Shown here: one piece after another, positions 10,417-25,026 of the stretch
Position numbering within the stretch: position 1 is the stretch's first letter
Layout: each line of letters starts with the position of its first letter
Assembly (NCBI GenBank): GCA_026874595.1
Contig: CM049312.1
Location: forward strand, 78,035,429 to 78,099,428
Reading direction: 5' to 3'
Length of the DNA stretch: 64,000 bases
Origin: Sipunculus nudus
Lineage: Eukaryota; Annelida; Sipuncula; Golfingiida; Sipunculidae
Notes under the pieces: model-generated
Databases searched by the model: none
What the model was told of the DNA's origin: nothing
The model's input: the letters and a program-made list of their open reading frames with translations, nothing else
Translations under genes and position numbers: made by a program

Positions 10417-13400
10417 GTGAGTACTAACAGGTACTGGTATATACTATTTCAATAAAGTTGATATAGCGGTGTTTATAATGTTTCAATAACGGTGATATAA
10501 TGCTGTTTATAATATGCAAATAATGGTGATTTAACAGCGTTTATAATGTTTCAATATCGGTGATATAACGCTGTTTTTAATGTTTCATTAAAGGTGATAT
10601 AACGCTGTCAATAATATTCCATTAACGGTGATATGAGTGTTTCAATAACGGTGAAATAACGGTGTTTATAATGGTTTAGTGACGGTGATATAGCGGTGTT
10701 TATAATTTTTCAATATCTGTGATATAACGGTGATTATAATGTTTCAATGATGGTGGTATAATGTTGTTTATAATGTTTCAATATCCGTGACATAGCTGTG
10801 CTCATGATGTTTCAATAACGGCGATATAATGCTGTTTATAATATGCAAATAATAGTGGTGATTTAACAGCAATTATAATGTTTCAATAACGATGTTATAA
10901 AGCTGTTTATAATATTCCATTTATGGTGATATGAGTGTTTCAATGTTTCAATAACGGGTATATAACGGTGTTTATAATGGTTTCGTAACGGTGACATAGC
11001 GGTGTTTACAATGTTTCAATTACGGTGATATAACGCTGTTAATAATATTTCATAAACGGTAACATGAGTGTTTATAATGTTTCAATGAAGGTTGTATAAT
11101 GGTGTTTATACTGTTTCAATGACGGTGGTATAACGGTGTTAATAATGTTTCAATAACGGTGATATAACGCCGTTAATCATATTTCATTAACGGTAATATA
11201 AAAATGTTTATTATTTTTCAATACCGGTGATATAACGGTGTCTATACTGGTTTAGTAACGGTGATATAACGCGAACTAACACGTTGTGCCATGACGTCGA
11301 TTTTGGCGAGACAAGCGCAGTCAAGCAACATCCATATATAGACTGAATCCATAAAAGCAAAAGTATCTACAGGATGAGATTCAATATTTGCTGGACAATG
11401 ATTTTATTGAACCTAGTAAAAGTAACTGGAGTTCACCATGAATTCTTGTGCCAAACCTGATGGAAGTTACCGTATGTGCACAGATTATCCAAAACTGAAC
11501 TCTGTCACCAAGACTGACACGTTCCCGATTCCGAGGATCGATGATTGTATTGATAGAGTCGGTAGCTCCAGATATGTCTCCAATTTTAACATGCTAAAAG
11601 GATTCTGCAAGTTCCGCGGACAGAACGAGCGAAAGAAGTGTCCGCATTTATAACGCCACAAGCACTGTACCAGAATAAAGTTATGCCGTTTGGCATGAAG
11701 AACTCGCTGGCCACGTTCCAGCGCCCCATTCATATGGTTGTCAAGGACATTCAGGGCTGCGACGCATATATTTATGACCTCATCGTGTACAGCGACACCT
11801 TGGAGAAACATCTGCAAATTCTTCGCGACCTCTTCGAAAGACTCAGTGAAGCACATCTGACCGTCAACATAGTAAAATCTGAGTTTTGTCATACAAAGGT
11901 GACATTTTCGGGTCATATAGTAGGGCAGGGTCATGTAAAACCTGTTGTTGTTAAAATAAGTGCTATTTCTGCATTTCCTAGACCAGAAAACAAAAAGCAA
12001 ATAATACGTTTTCTTGGTATGGTTGGATACTACAGGAAGTTTTGTCCAAAGTTTTCTGCTGTAGCTGAACCTTTGACCAATTTGTTAGAGTAGAAACAAA
12101 AGTTTGTATGGAGTGTTCAGTGTGAAAATACATTTAAGAATTTTTAAGCAATTCTGCAAAGTTCACCAGGTTTAGCAGCTCCAGACTTTTCTGTACCTTT
12201 TAAGTTAGCTTTAGATGCTAGTGATACTGCTGCTGGTGCTGTGTTGTTATAAGAAGGCAATGATGGCATAGATCATCCAATTGGTTATTTCTCAAGAAAG
12301 TTTAATGCAAACCAGAAAAACTACTCCACTATTGAAAAAACAATGTCTGGCTTTGATTTTGGCTTTCCATCCAATTGATTATTTCTCAAGAAAGTTTAAT
12401 GCAAACCAGAAAAACGACTCCACTATTAAAAAAAAAAAATGTTTGGCTTTAATTTTTGGCTTTGCAACATTTTCAAGTTTATGTTACTTCATCAGTCAGG
12501 CCTATCATTGTCTTCAGCAATTCCCTCACGTTCATGGACAGGTTGAAGTGTAAAAATCAAAGATTGTTGAGATGGAGTTTGTTCTTACAGGATTACAATC
12601 TTGATATCATACACATTAAAGGGAAAGACAATGTTCTTGCTGATTGCTGATTATAATGTTTCAATAACGTCAGGGGGAAATTTCTGGGTTCTCTATTTGT
12701 GGCCGCACGGTTGTGGGTTGGATATCCGCCCGGACCGTTCTGTCAACAAGAAAAGGGAAAAATACCTGACCAATCAGCCAAGGTCTATTCAGCGGTATAG
12801 TGACCCCTCTCATTCTAATATGAAAGTGAAATGCTCATGGACGGAGGGGAAAGGTAAAACGTATAAACCTTCTGGTGAAGAATCTTACAACGTTCTGGCT
12901 TCTGTTTTCTACGGGTGGAGCGCAGGACTCAAAGCCGTGTGACCGTGGGTTCGAATCTCAGCCGGAGAGCGGTTAGATGTTTCACGATCGGCTCTCATAC
13001 AGAGAGAGCGCTGTGCAGAAGTGGGAATGCCGTATACTCCAGTTCTGTGTTTCCCTCACAAAAAAAGTGTGCCTCTCGCTGGTTCTTCTGTGATATGCCC
13101 AAGCAATGGGGATGATTGCACACCCAGGGCCCGCAGGTGTAGAAGTCACCGGCCTGGATATAAAATGAGAGGAAGCGTGTGTCACAACCCTGTCATTTAG
13201 CCCGAACATTGCAAACACTGCAAGTGTACATATTAGAGCTTCCATTAAAAGATGGCGGTGGTTACCTCCAACCACAAAATATTTAGAAAAAGCCAAAACC
13301 TTTTGATATAAGTATACATGCGACCTTTTACCTTTAATAGTGGAAATCTGTTTTCCTACCTTTTTATGACCCGAAACAAATCCACAACTTTTTCAGGGGA

Positions 13401-16400
13401 GGTGGCCTAACCAGTGTGATAAACAGCTCTTTGGAACATTTTCCTGAAGATATTTGTTGAACGGACCATAATTTTTTATGTACAGGTAACATGGCCCGGG
13501 CATACTTCTAAAAATTCGAAGGAAAAATACGCCGCATTAGTTCAGGTCAAAAGCTCCCGGGAATATATATATCAGTGGTGTATTAAATTGATAACCTTTA
13601 ACCAGAGGATGAGGTATTCACGTTTGATATTTGAAGGGAAATACTCACGATGATACTCCGAGAAGGGTGCCAATGTGCAAATCAATCCGATTATTCACAA
13701 ACGTACATCACCGCACGAATAAACCAGGGGACATAGGCTGCACCAGTGAATGCAAACACGGGCCGGGACTAATCCCGGAAATAGAGATTTATGGTTATAT
13801 ATGGGTCGTGTGCTGTTATTATTTTTTAGGGGCAGATTTCAACCCTCTAAAAATCCAGTATAATCCAAATATATCCAAAATAATAGACGCTTTGAACCGA
13901 AATGCAGCGGCGGATTTTATGTCTCGCATCTTTTTCTTCTTCATACATACATCTGTATACGAGAGATATGTATTAAGCATACAAGCACTCCCTGCACACT
14001 TGTTTACCTGTGTCATAGCCCCCCCCCCCCCCCCACATTCTAAGCTCACGTATCCGCCAATTTCATTTGACTGATTTCAGGTGGAACGACTTCTCCGTAT
14101 GATCTACAGGCCACAAAACTTGTACTGTTTTCACATAGACGTCAAGACCAACCCGGAATTCCGAAGTGCTTTCAGGTCGCTAGTGTCTTGCTTCGACAAC
14201 GTTTTCCTGATCCCCGACAGGGTTGACGTGGCCTGGGGCTACTTCAGTGTCTTGGAGCCTGTGTTGTTGTGTATGAAGCATCTACTAAGCTTCAAAAACT
14301 GGAAGTACTTCATCAATCTGACGGGACAAGAGGTTCCTCTGAAAACGAACTGGGAGCTGGTACAGATACTAACAGCGTATAACGGAGGCAACGACGTAGA
14401 GGGGCCAGGGCTCGGCGGGTAATCTACACTTAACAGATAATAGATCATATTACGCTTCCACATATTTCCAATTCGTCTACCTAGTACTACATTAATATAT
14501 CCCTTTTACACAAAACGTTTTTAAGCCGATTTGGGCAAACAGGTTCGACCAAATCGGTTTCAATCCGTGTAGTTCGTTCACACGGCATCAAGAACCAATG
14601 CGTGAGGTGTAAATTTCACATGTGGAACAATGTAACAACATGCTGACACAAGTATCCATGGTTGCGCTGTGACAGAGTTGCTGCTTGATAACTGTGTCAA
14701 ACAGTTCTAGAGCGTTTACACGACACTTAACGAAGCTGGTAAAACGATTCGAATTCAAACGGTTTGAAACCACTTCTGAGCTGGATTTATACCGTTTTGG
14801 CCAAAACGGGTTTAAAACGCTTTGGATTGCCGTGTGAACGCTCTTATGCGCATTAAAAACGTTTGGAAACCGGTTTGAATTTGGTATATGAAAGGGGTAT
14901 TAGTAATAGTATTTTATGGTAGCCATGTTCCCGTTTCCAGCAAAACGGATTCCAGCCCAGCGAGGACCGCCCAAGATCCAATGTTATTACATTTTGCTTA
15001 TACACTCCGCCGGCACACTGGCCCATCATTCGTAACTCCTCGGCCGAATCCGTTGGCTTCTAGCCTCGGATGTATGTATTGCCCAATGATACTCCACAAA
15101 TTTTGGAGAAGTTCGCCGGAAATCCACCGGGTTGCCATTACTACTGAACCGTTTAACAAAAGGTCACAGTTCCCACAAAAAATAGATTGATTTGCCACAA
15201 TCATATGTATTATATGGGCTTGATATGTTGCTAAACATCAACTATTACCAGGTTCCGACAGTTATTTCAGTAGAAAGTTGAGTTTAAAACAAATGCCTGC
15301 AACATCCCCCACTCGGCCACTTCCTGGCGTGAATTTTATCCTCGAGCAGTCTAGATCAGTATACATGGGATTTTCCCCTCTGTTTCCTGGATCAGTGTTG
15401 CCTTATAGCTTTAAAGGTAGAATATGTGCGGATTGGCAGTATTTGAACATAAAATACATTGTTTTACTCTTGCAAAGCGCACAACAAATGTGCGGTTGAC
15501 CTGCCATGGTCTTGAACTTGCCGGAATACTTTCCATGGCGGCCCCTATATACATCCGAGGCGAGAAGTAACGGATTCGGCCGAGGAGTTCAGTATAACTG
15601 GCCCATTATACCATGCCAACTGGGCTATTGCACTTAGGACGCCGTGCCGATGTACTGCCAGTAGGCCTATATAAAATATAGCAACATTGGCTCTGGGGCA
15701 GTTAAGGATGTTTATGCCATCTACACTGTGTTCGTTTAGAGTTGAGAAGCACAGAATATCTTGCTGTAAAGCTGTCTTGTCAATATAAACACCACCGCGA
15801 TGGTGAAAGTCATCTAAATTTGTTATATCTAAATGCATCAGTGATTTAGTCGAGTCAACACAATCCGAGTCCGAGTGCAAGTCCGGGTCCAGGCCACTCG
15901 AGTCCAAGTCCGAATCCGAGGCCACCTTCTTCGAGTCTGAGCCATTAGGATCTTGAGTCCAAGTCCGATATAAATACTTAAAGAAATTTTAAATGGTTAT
16001 TTCAGATTATAATGTACATGATTAAGTTAGTTTAAATATGCTTTTACTGTAATGATTGATTACATTTAGCTCACGATGCAGAGCTTGATATATATTGTGT
16101 TGTTATTTTGTACTATTCTGTTAGTAGTTCGCACATGTGTAAAACGTAATTTATTATAGTATGTGACATTTTTTTTCTGTTGGACTCGAAATGGACTCGG
16201 CCTGATATCTCGAGTCCGTGTATAAGTCCGAGTCCAGGATCCTGGAGTCAAAGTCAGAGTCCCTATAAAGTGGACTCGAGTCCTACCTCAAGGAAATGCA
16301 TTACACCGACACACATACGAGGTCCCTCTCAAAGCGTTAACACTAAATGCCGATCATTACCAAAGCCAAGCAATTTCATATCATCTCCATCGAATCAAAA

Positions 16401-19400
16401 TTATTTTACTTTTAGTGATCTATTCACCTACTAGGTATGTTAAATATACTAGACGTTTATAGTGTTAAACATTATGGTATCTGCCAATATTTCGTTCTAA
16501 AACATTTGTTTACTCATGTTCACACATGGAAATCAGCTTGCACAAGACGCGCTCAGTGGCGCAAAAACATAAACATAATAGCGCGCACCCACCTAGAGCC
16601 GTATACCGCCCAACTTCTCAAATCAAGATTTCTTCTGCGTTTCTACTCTCATGTTTCTTCTCCTTGTTTGGGAGCTGCCACTTATTTATGGTCACGTGGT
16701 CTTGTTATGGTAAACATACACACATGGACTGTGTTTACTCACACACACAGAACCATATAACAATGCATACAACCGGTGAATTTTAAACGGCAAGTCTGTG
16801 TGCCGAGATGGTTTGCAGAAAATTTTATGTATTCAGCCAAGGAACCAATACTGTGAGATAGTACACATGTTATTACAAATCGTTTTGTACCTTTAAAGGC
16901 ACATGAACATTTGCAAAAAATATTATCTCAAGCTGTTAGTTCAATACAGACGCTTCCCAGCAAAACCATCCCTGAACACGGACTAAATAATTTCATTTCA
17001 CAGTCCACGTGTGTCTGTTTGCTTTAAAAAGACTTCGTGACCACAGGCCCGATCTTGCGCATGCACGACAACTCTAAAACAAATAGAAGAAATATGAATG
17101 ACGAAACACACATGAAACACCGTAAAAATCATAATTTGTAAAGTTGCGTAGTACGGCCAACAGGTGGCGCCTGAGCTGTTCATGAAGAAACAGAAGAAAT
17201 AATCTTCCACCTGAAGCGATCAATGGGTCAAACGAAAACATAAACATAGGATGGCGAGCAGTAAAATTATTTAGTAATTAACGACAAGTACATCTTCCTT
17301 TTACGATTACCTATTTTCGCACTACCTTCAGTGACGTTGGACTTTTTTAGGGACTGTGATTCGGACTTTAACTGGTGGGTCCGCGACTCGGATTTGTGTT
17401 CGGACTCGGAGATGATAATAAATAAAGCTCTGTCACATACTGTAAAGTAATTGCATATATGATACTATATACATTTAAGAACTGCTAACAGATTATTTAA
17501 AAAAAAAACTACATATACCAAGCTTTACCTCTACATCGGAAACAAAGTGGGATGAAACATTCAAATAAAAAGCACGTGTAAACTTACATAAAAATACGTT
17601 TGATAATCTAAAATTTCCATGATTTCTTGTAACATTAGATTTTTATAGGGCTCCAACTCGGGTTCGAATGACGCAGACTCCAAGAAGGTGCACTTGGACT
17701 GGAACCTCAAGGACTCGAGTGGTTTTGACTCGGATTTGAACTTGGACTCAAGTGGTTTTGACTCGGACTTGAACTTGGACTCGAGTGGTTTTGACTCTGA
17801 CTTAAACTAAGACTCAAGTGTTTTCGACTCGGGCTTGAACTCAGACTCGAGTGGTTTTGACTCGGACTTGAACTTGGACTCGATTGGTTTTGACTCAGAT
17901 TGAACTCGGACTCGAGTGGTTTTGACTCGGACTTGAACTCGGACTCGATTGGTTTTGACTCGGACTTGAACTCGGACTCGAGTGGTTTTGACTCGGACTT
18001 GAACTCGGACTTGAGTGGTTTGACTCGGACTTGAACTCGGACTCGAGTTGTTTGGACTCAGACTTGAACTCAGACTCGATTGGTTTGGACTCAGACTTGA
18101 ACTCAGACTCGATTGGTTTCGACTCGGGCTTGGACTCGACCTCGAGTGGTTTCGACTCGGGCTTGAACTCGGAATCGAGTGGTTTCGACTCAGACTTGAA
18201 CTCGGACTCGAGTGGTTTTGACTCGGACTTGAACTCAAACTCGGGTGGTTTTGACTCGGAGTTGAACTCAGACTCGAAAGGTTTTGACTCGGACTTAAAC
18301 TCGGACTCGAGTGGTTTTGACTCTGACTTGAACTCGGACTCGAGTGGTTTTGACTCTGACTTGAAATCGGGCTCGAGTGGTTTTGACTCGGACTTGAAAT
18401 CAGACTCGAGTGGTTTCATCTCAGACTTGAACTCTGACTCGAGTGGTTTCGACTCGGACTTAAACTCGGACTCGAGGGGTTTTGATTCGGACTTGACCTC
18501 AGTCTCGAGTGGTTTTGACTCAGACTTGAACTTGGACTCAAGTGGTTTTGACTCGGACTTGAACTTGGACTCGAGTGGTTTTGACTCTGACTTAAACTCA
18601 GACTCAAGTGTTTTCGACTCGGGCTTTAACTCAGACTCGAGTGGTTTTGACTCGGACTTGAACTTGGACTCGATTGGTTTTGACTCAGATTGAACTCGGA
18701 CTCGAGTGGTTTTGACTCGGACTTGAACTCGGACTCGATTGGTTTTGACTCGGACTTGAACTCGGACTCGAGTGGTTTTGACTCGGACTTGAACTCGGGC
18801 TCGAGTAGTTTTGACTCGGACTTGAACTCAGACTCAAGTGGTTTTGACTCGGACTTGAACTCGGACTCGAGTGGTTTCGACTCAGACTTAAACATGGACT
18901 CGAGTGGTTTTGACTCGGACTTTAACTCGGACTCGAGTGGTGTTGACTTGGACTTGAACTCGGACTCGAGTGGTTTTGACTCTGACTTGAACTCAGACTC
19001 CAGTGGTTTCGACTCGGACTTGAACTCAGACTCGAGTGGTGTTGACTCTGACTTGAACTCAGACTCCAGTGTTTTCGACTCGGGATTGAACTCGGACTCG
19101 AGTGGTTTAGACTCAGACTTGAACCTCGGACTTGAGTGGTTTTGACTCGGACTTGAACTCGGACTCGAGTTGTTTGGACAGAGACTTGAACTCAGACTCG
19201 ATTGGTTTGGACTCAGACTTGAACTCGGCCTCGAGTGGTTTCGACTCAGGCTTGAACTCAGAATCGAGTGGTTTTGACTCAGACTTGAACTCAAACTCGA
19301 GTGGTTTTGACTCGGACTTGAACTTGGACTCAAGTGGTTTCGACTCGGACTTGAACTCGGACTCGAGTGGTTTTGATTCGGACTTGACCTCAGGCTCGAG

Positions 19401-22400
19401 TGGTTTTGACTCAGACTTGAACTCAAACTCGAGTGGTTTTGACTCTGACTTGAACTCGGACTCGATTGGTTTTGACTCGGACTTGAACTCGGACTCGAGT
19501 GGTTTTGACTCGGACTTGAACTCAAACTCGGGTGGTTTTGACTCGGAGTTGAACTCAGACTCGAAAGGTTTTGACTCGGACTTAAACTCGGATTCGAGTG
19601 GTTTTGACTCTGACTTGAACTCGGACTCGAGTGGTTTTGACTCTGACTTGAAATCGGGCTCGAGTGGTTTTGACTCGGACTTGAAATCAGACTCGAGTGG
19701 TTTCATCTCAGACTTGAACTCTGACTCGAGTGGTTTCGACTCGGACTTAAACTCGGACTCGAGGGGTTTTGATTCGGACTTGACCTCAGTCTCGAGTGGT
19801 TTTGACTCAGACTTGAACTTGGACTCAAGTGGTTTTGACTCGGACTTGAACTTGGACTCGAGTGGTTTTGACTCTGACTTAAACTCAGACTCAAGTGTTT
19901 TCGACTCGGGCTTTAACTCAGACTCGAGTGGTTTTGACTCGGACTTGAACTTGGACTCGATTGGTTTTGACTCAGATTGAACTCGGACTCGAGTGGTTTT
20001 GACTCGGACTTGAACTCGGACTCGATTGGTTTTGACTCGGACTTGAACTCGGACTCGAGTGGTTTTGACTCGGACTTGAACTCGGGCTCGAGTAGTTTTG
20101 ACTCGGACTTGAACTCAGACTCAAGTGGTTTTGACTCGGACTTGAACTCGGACTCGAGTGGTTTCGACTCAGACTTAAACATGGACTCGAGTGGTTTTGA
20201 CTCGGACTTTAACTCGGATTCGAGTGGTGTTGACTTGGACTTGAACTCGGACTCGAGTGGTTTTGACTCTGACTTGAACTCAGACTCCAGTGGTTTCGAC
20301 TCGGACTTGAACTCAGACTCGAGTGGTGTTGACTCTGACTTGAACTCAGACTCCAGTGTTTTCGACTCGGGATTGAACTCGGACTCGAGTGGTTTAGACT
20401 CAGACTTGAACCTCGGACTTAAGTGGTTTTGACTCGGACTTGAACTCGGACTCGAGTTGTTTGGACAGAGACTTGAACTCAGACTCGATTGGTTTGGACT
20501 CAGACTTGAACTCGGCCTCGAGTGGTTTCGACTCAGGCTTGAACTCAGAATCGAGTGGTTTTGACTCAGACTTGAACTCAAACTCGAGTGGTTTTGACTC
20601 GGACTTGAACTTGGACTCAAGTGGTTTCGACTCGGACTTGAACTCGGACTCGAGTGGTTTTGATTCGGACTTGACCTCAGGCTCGAGTGGTTTTGACTCA
20701 GACTTGAACTCAAACTCGAGTGGTTTTGACTCTGACTTGAACTCGGACTCGATTGGTTTTGACTCGGACTTGAACTCTGACTCGAGTGGTTTCGACTCGG
20801 ACTTAAACTCGGACTCGAGGGGTTTTGATTCGGACTTGACCTCAGTCTCGAGTGGTTTTGACTCAGACTTGAACTTGGACTCAAGTGGTTTTGACTCGGA
20901 CTTGAACTTGGACTCGAGTGGTTTTGACTCTGACTTAAACTCAGACTCAAGTGTTTTCGACTCGGGCTTTAACTCAGACTCGAGTGGTTTTGACTCGGAC
21001 TTGAACTTGGACTCGATTGGTTTTGACTCAGATTGAACTCGGACTCGAGTGGTTTTGACTCGGACTTGAACTCGGACTCGATTGGTTTTGACTCGGACTT
21101 GAACTCGGACTCGAGTGGTTTTGACTCGGACTTGAACTCGGGCTCGAGTAGTTTTGACTCGGACTTGAACTCAGACTCAAGTGGTTTTGACTCGGACTTG
21201 AACTCGGACTCGAGTGGTTTCGACTCAGACTTAAACATGGACTCGAGTGGTTTTGACTCGGACTTTAACTCGGACTCGAGTGGTGTTGACTTGGACTTGA
21301 ACTCGGACTCGAGTGGTTTTGACTCTGACTTGAACTCAGACTCCAGTGGTTTCGACTCGGACTTGAACTCAGACTCGAGTGGTGTTGACTCTGACTTGAA
21401 CTCAGACTCCAGTGTTTTCGACTCGGGATTGAACTCGGACTCGAGTGGTTTAGACTCAGACTTGAACCTCGGACTTGAGTGGTTTTGACTCGGACTTGAA
21501 CTCGGACTCGAGTTGTTTGGACAGAGACTTGAACTCAGACTCGATTGGTTTGGACTCAGACTTGAACTCGGCCTCGAGTGGTTTCGACTCAGGCTTGAAC
21601 TCAGAATCGAGTGGTTTTGACTCAGACTTGAACTCAAACTCGAGTGGTTTTGACTCGGACTTGAACTTGGACTCAAGTGGTTTCGACTCGGACTTGAACT
21701 CGGACTCGAGTGGTTTTGATTCGGACTTGACCTCAGGCTCGAGTGGTTTTGACTCAGACTTGAACTCAAACTCGAGTGGTTTTGACTCTGACTTGAACTC
21801 GGACTCGATTGGTTTTGACTCGGACTTGAACTCGGACTCGAGTGGTTTTGACTCGGACTTGAACTCAAACTCGGGTGGTTTTGACTCGGAGTTGAACTCA
21901 GACTCGAAAGGTTTTGACTCGGACTTAAACTCGGATTCGAGTGGTTTTGACTCTGACTTGAACTCGGACTCGAGTGGTTTTGACTCTGACTTGAAATCGG
22001 GCTCGAGTGGTTTTGACTCGGACTTGAAATCAGACTCGAGTGGTTTCATCTCAGACTTGAACTCTGACTCGAGTGGTTTCGACTCGGACTTAAACTCGGA
22101 CTCGAGGGGTTTTGATTCGGACTTGACCTCAGTCTCGAGTGGTTTTGACTCAGACTTGAACTTGGACTCAAGTGGTTTTGACTCGGACTTGAACTTGGAC
22201 TCGAGTGGTTTTGACTCTGACTTAAACTCAGACTCAAGTGTTTTCGACTCGGGCTTTAACTCAGACTCGAGTGGTTTTGACTCGGACTTGAACTTGGACT
22301 CGATTGGTTTTGACTCAGATTGAACTCGGACTCGAGTGGTTTTGACTCGGACTTGAACTCGGACTCGATTGGTTTTGACTCGGACTTGAACTCGGACTCG

Positions 22401-24947
22401 AGTGGTTTTGACTCGGACTTGAACTCGGGCTCGAGTAGTTTTGACTCGGACTTGAACTCAGACTCAAGTGGTTTTGACTCGGACTTGAACTCGGACTCGA
22501 GTGGTTTCGACTCAGACTTAAACATGGACTCGAGTGGTTTTGACTCGGACTTTAACTCGGATTCGAGTGGTGTTGACTTGGACTTGAACTCGGACTCGAG
22601 TGGTTTTGACTCTGACTTGAACTCAGACTCCAGTGGTTTCGACTCGGACTTGAACTCAGACTCGAGTGGTGTTGACTCTGACTTGAACTCAGACTCCAGT
22701 GTTTTCGACTCGGGATTGAACTCGGACTCGAGTGGTTTAGACTCAGACTTGAACCTCGGACTTGAGTGGTTTTGACTCGGACTTGAACTCGGACTCGAGT
22801 TGTTTGGACAGAGACTTGAACTCAGACTCGATTGGTTTGGACTCAGACTTGAACTCGGCCTCGAGTGGTTTCGACTCAGGCTTGAACTCAGAATCGAGTG
22901 GTTTTGACTCAGACTTGAACTCAAACTCGAGTGGTTTTGACTCGGACTTGAACTTGGACTCAAGTGGTTTCGACTCGGACTTGAACTCGGACTCGAGTGG
23001 TTTTGATTCGGACTTGACCTCAGGCTCGAGTGGTTTTGACTCAGACTTGAACTCAAACTCGAGTGGTTTTGACTCTGACTTGAACTCGGACTCGATTGGT
23101 TTTGACTCGGACTTGAACTCAGACTCAAGTGGTTTCGACTCGGACTTGAACTCACACTCGAGTGGTTTCGACTCAGACTTAAACATGGACTCGAGTGGTT
23201 TTGACTCGGACTTGAACTCGGACACGAGTGGTGTTGACTTGGACTTGAACTCACACTCGAGTGGTTTTGACTCTGACTTGAACTCAGACTCAAGTGGTTT
23301 TGACTCGGACTTGAACTCAGACTCGAGTGGTGTTGACTCTGACTTGAACTCAGACTCCAGTGTTTTCGACTCGAGCTTGAACTCCGACTCGAGTGGTGTT
23401 GACTTGGACTTGAACCCCGACTCCAGTAGTTTTGATTCGGACTTGAACTCGGACTCGAGTGGTTTTGACTCGGACTTGAACTCGGACTCGAGTGGTTTTG
23501 ACAAATACACAAACACACAGACAGACATTCGCAACTGACCAACAAGCAACAAACCAACGCCGGCAAGAACTTATTTTTTATCTGAGTAGTGTGACTTTGA
23601 AATCTTTCCTGGGGCCACTGTTTGTCCAAAGTCTCTCACGGGCTGGAAATTCTCCGTGAACAATCATGTAAGTTATGTATGACTGGTGTAGTTTGTAGTT
23701 TGTTAAATCTCTCCTGGGCCAATAATTCTTGTCTAAAGCCAATCATATAAGATGGCATTCCTGAAACCTGATATAATGTTACACCTCAAGAAAATATGAT
23801 TTGCTAATAAGCATAACGAAAGTGTAAGAATATTCAATTGACAGGGCTGTCAAGATGATGTGGGCAAGCGTCTGTGACACGCGAATTCTCACTTGGAAGC
23901 TCGGTTCTCTGGCGCGAAATTTCTGGCTGTTAGGCAGAATGGATCAAAATTGGGTCATGAAGCAGTCACTGCTCTACCTAAAAAACTAGTCAATTGTGTA
24001 AATACTGTGCTGAAAATATATAATTATACGAAAAATGCGTAAAATAAAAAGCATACAATATTATATAACCCTTAAAATTTGTAACAGATAATCCCCTATT
24101 TGGACGCATCGAAATCCCATTTGACGTGCTAAACTTTGGCCTGAGCATCTCCGACTCTCCAATATTTCCTCCTATTGAAAGCCCTGAATTAATGTATTAC
24201 TTTTAACGTCGTGTTGATTCGAGCTTGGTTGATATATATTTGTAGCGAAATTGATGGAAGAGTAAAATTTAAAGTGGGGACTAAAGAGCTGAAAGAGCCA
24301 CCGCCGCACAATTTTAAACCAGCCAAGGGTTCTATATACATTGCCGCCACTAAGGAGTACGCTGAGTTTTTACTGAATGATGATAAGGTAAGGGATTTCA
24401 CCAAGTGGCTCCATGATACTGCACACCCGGACGAGACGCTGTTCTCAACAGTCAATAATAACAGCCCCCAGCTCAGAGCTCCTGGATCATATACAGGTAA
24501 AGTGAATTATAGTGTATTAATTATAGTGTATTAAAAAATATTATGATTTCCTCCGAAAGGAGAGTATGCGTTCATACTTGTTCGCGTGTGTGTGTGCATG
24601 TGTTCACAACATAACTCATGCAATAATAATCTCATGAAGTCCTTAGGGGATTTCGGGAATGGGCCAATGAAGAATCGATTAGATTTTGGTGTAGATACGT
24701 CCCATCATTAGGATTTAGGAACGTCATCGAATATTCACAAATGTAGGGTCACTTATGCACGAATGAACCTGTAAAAATGGGCCAAATAAGTGGATGTGAA
24801 CACGGTTTTTGGAGCATCAAACTATTAAGACCATCACATGGCGGTAGCTTGCATTCTCTAGAATGCATATTTCCAGTTATATCATTATATCATCACAATA
24901 ATATACCAAATTAGTCACAGATTATTAAAGCTAAACGATGATGCATA

Positions 24948-25026
<79 letters not shown>

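Noticed and set aside
13631-14074. 147-codon ORF before GCNT exon 2
   Set aside because: It crosses a 16-base C run and ends in the splice acceptor region. No domain or homology is evident.
17807-23629. Many long ORFs on both strands (Ser/Asp-rich FDSDLNSDSSG, Glu/Lys/Ser-rich ESKPLESEFKS), up to 457 codons
   Set aside because: The 33-bp period is a multiple of three, so several frames stay open at once on both strands. Starts and stops repeat with the higher-order unit. No promoter, splice or codon evidence, and the array lies in an intron.
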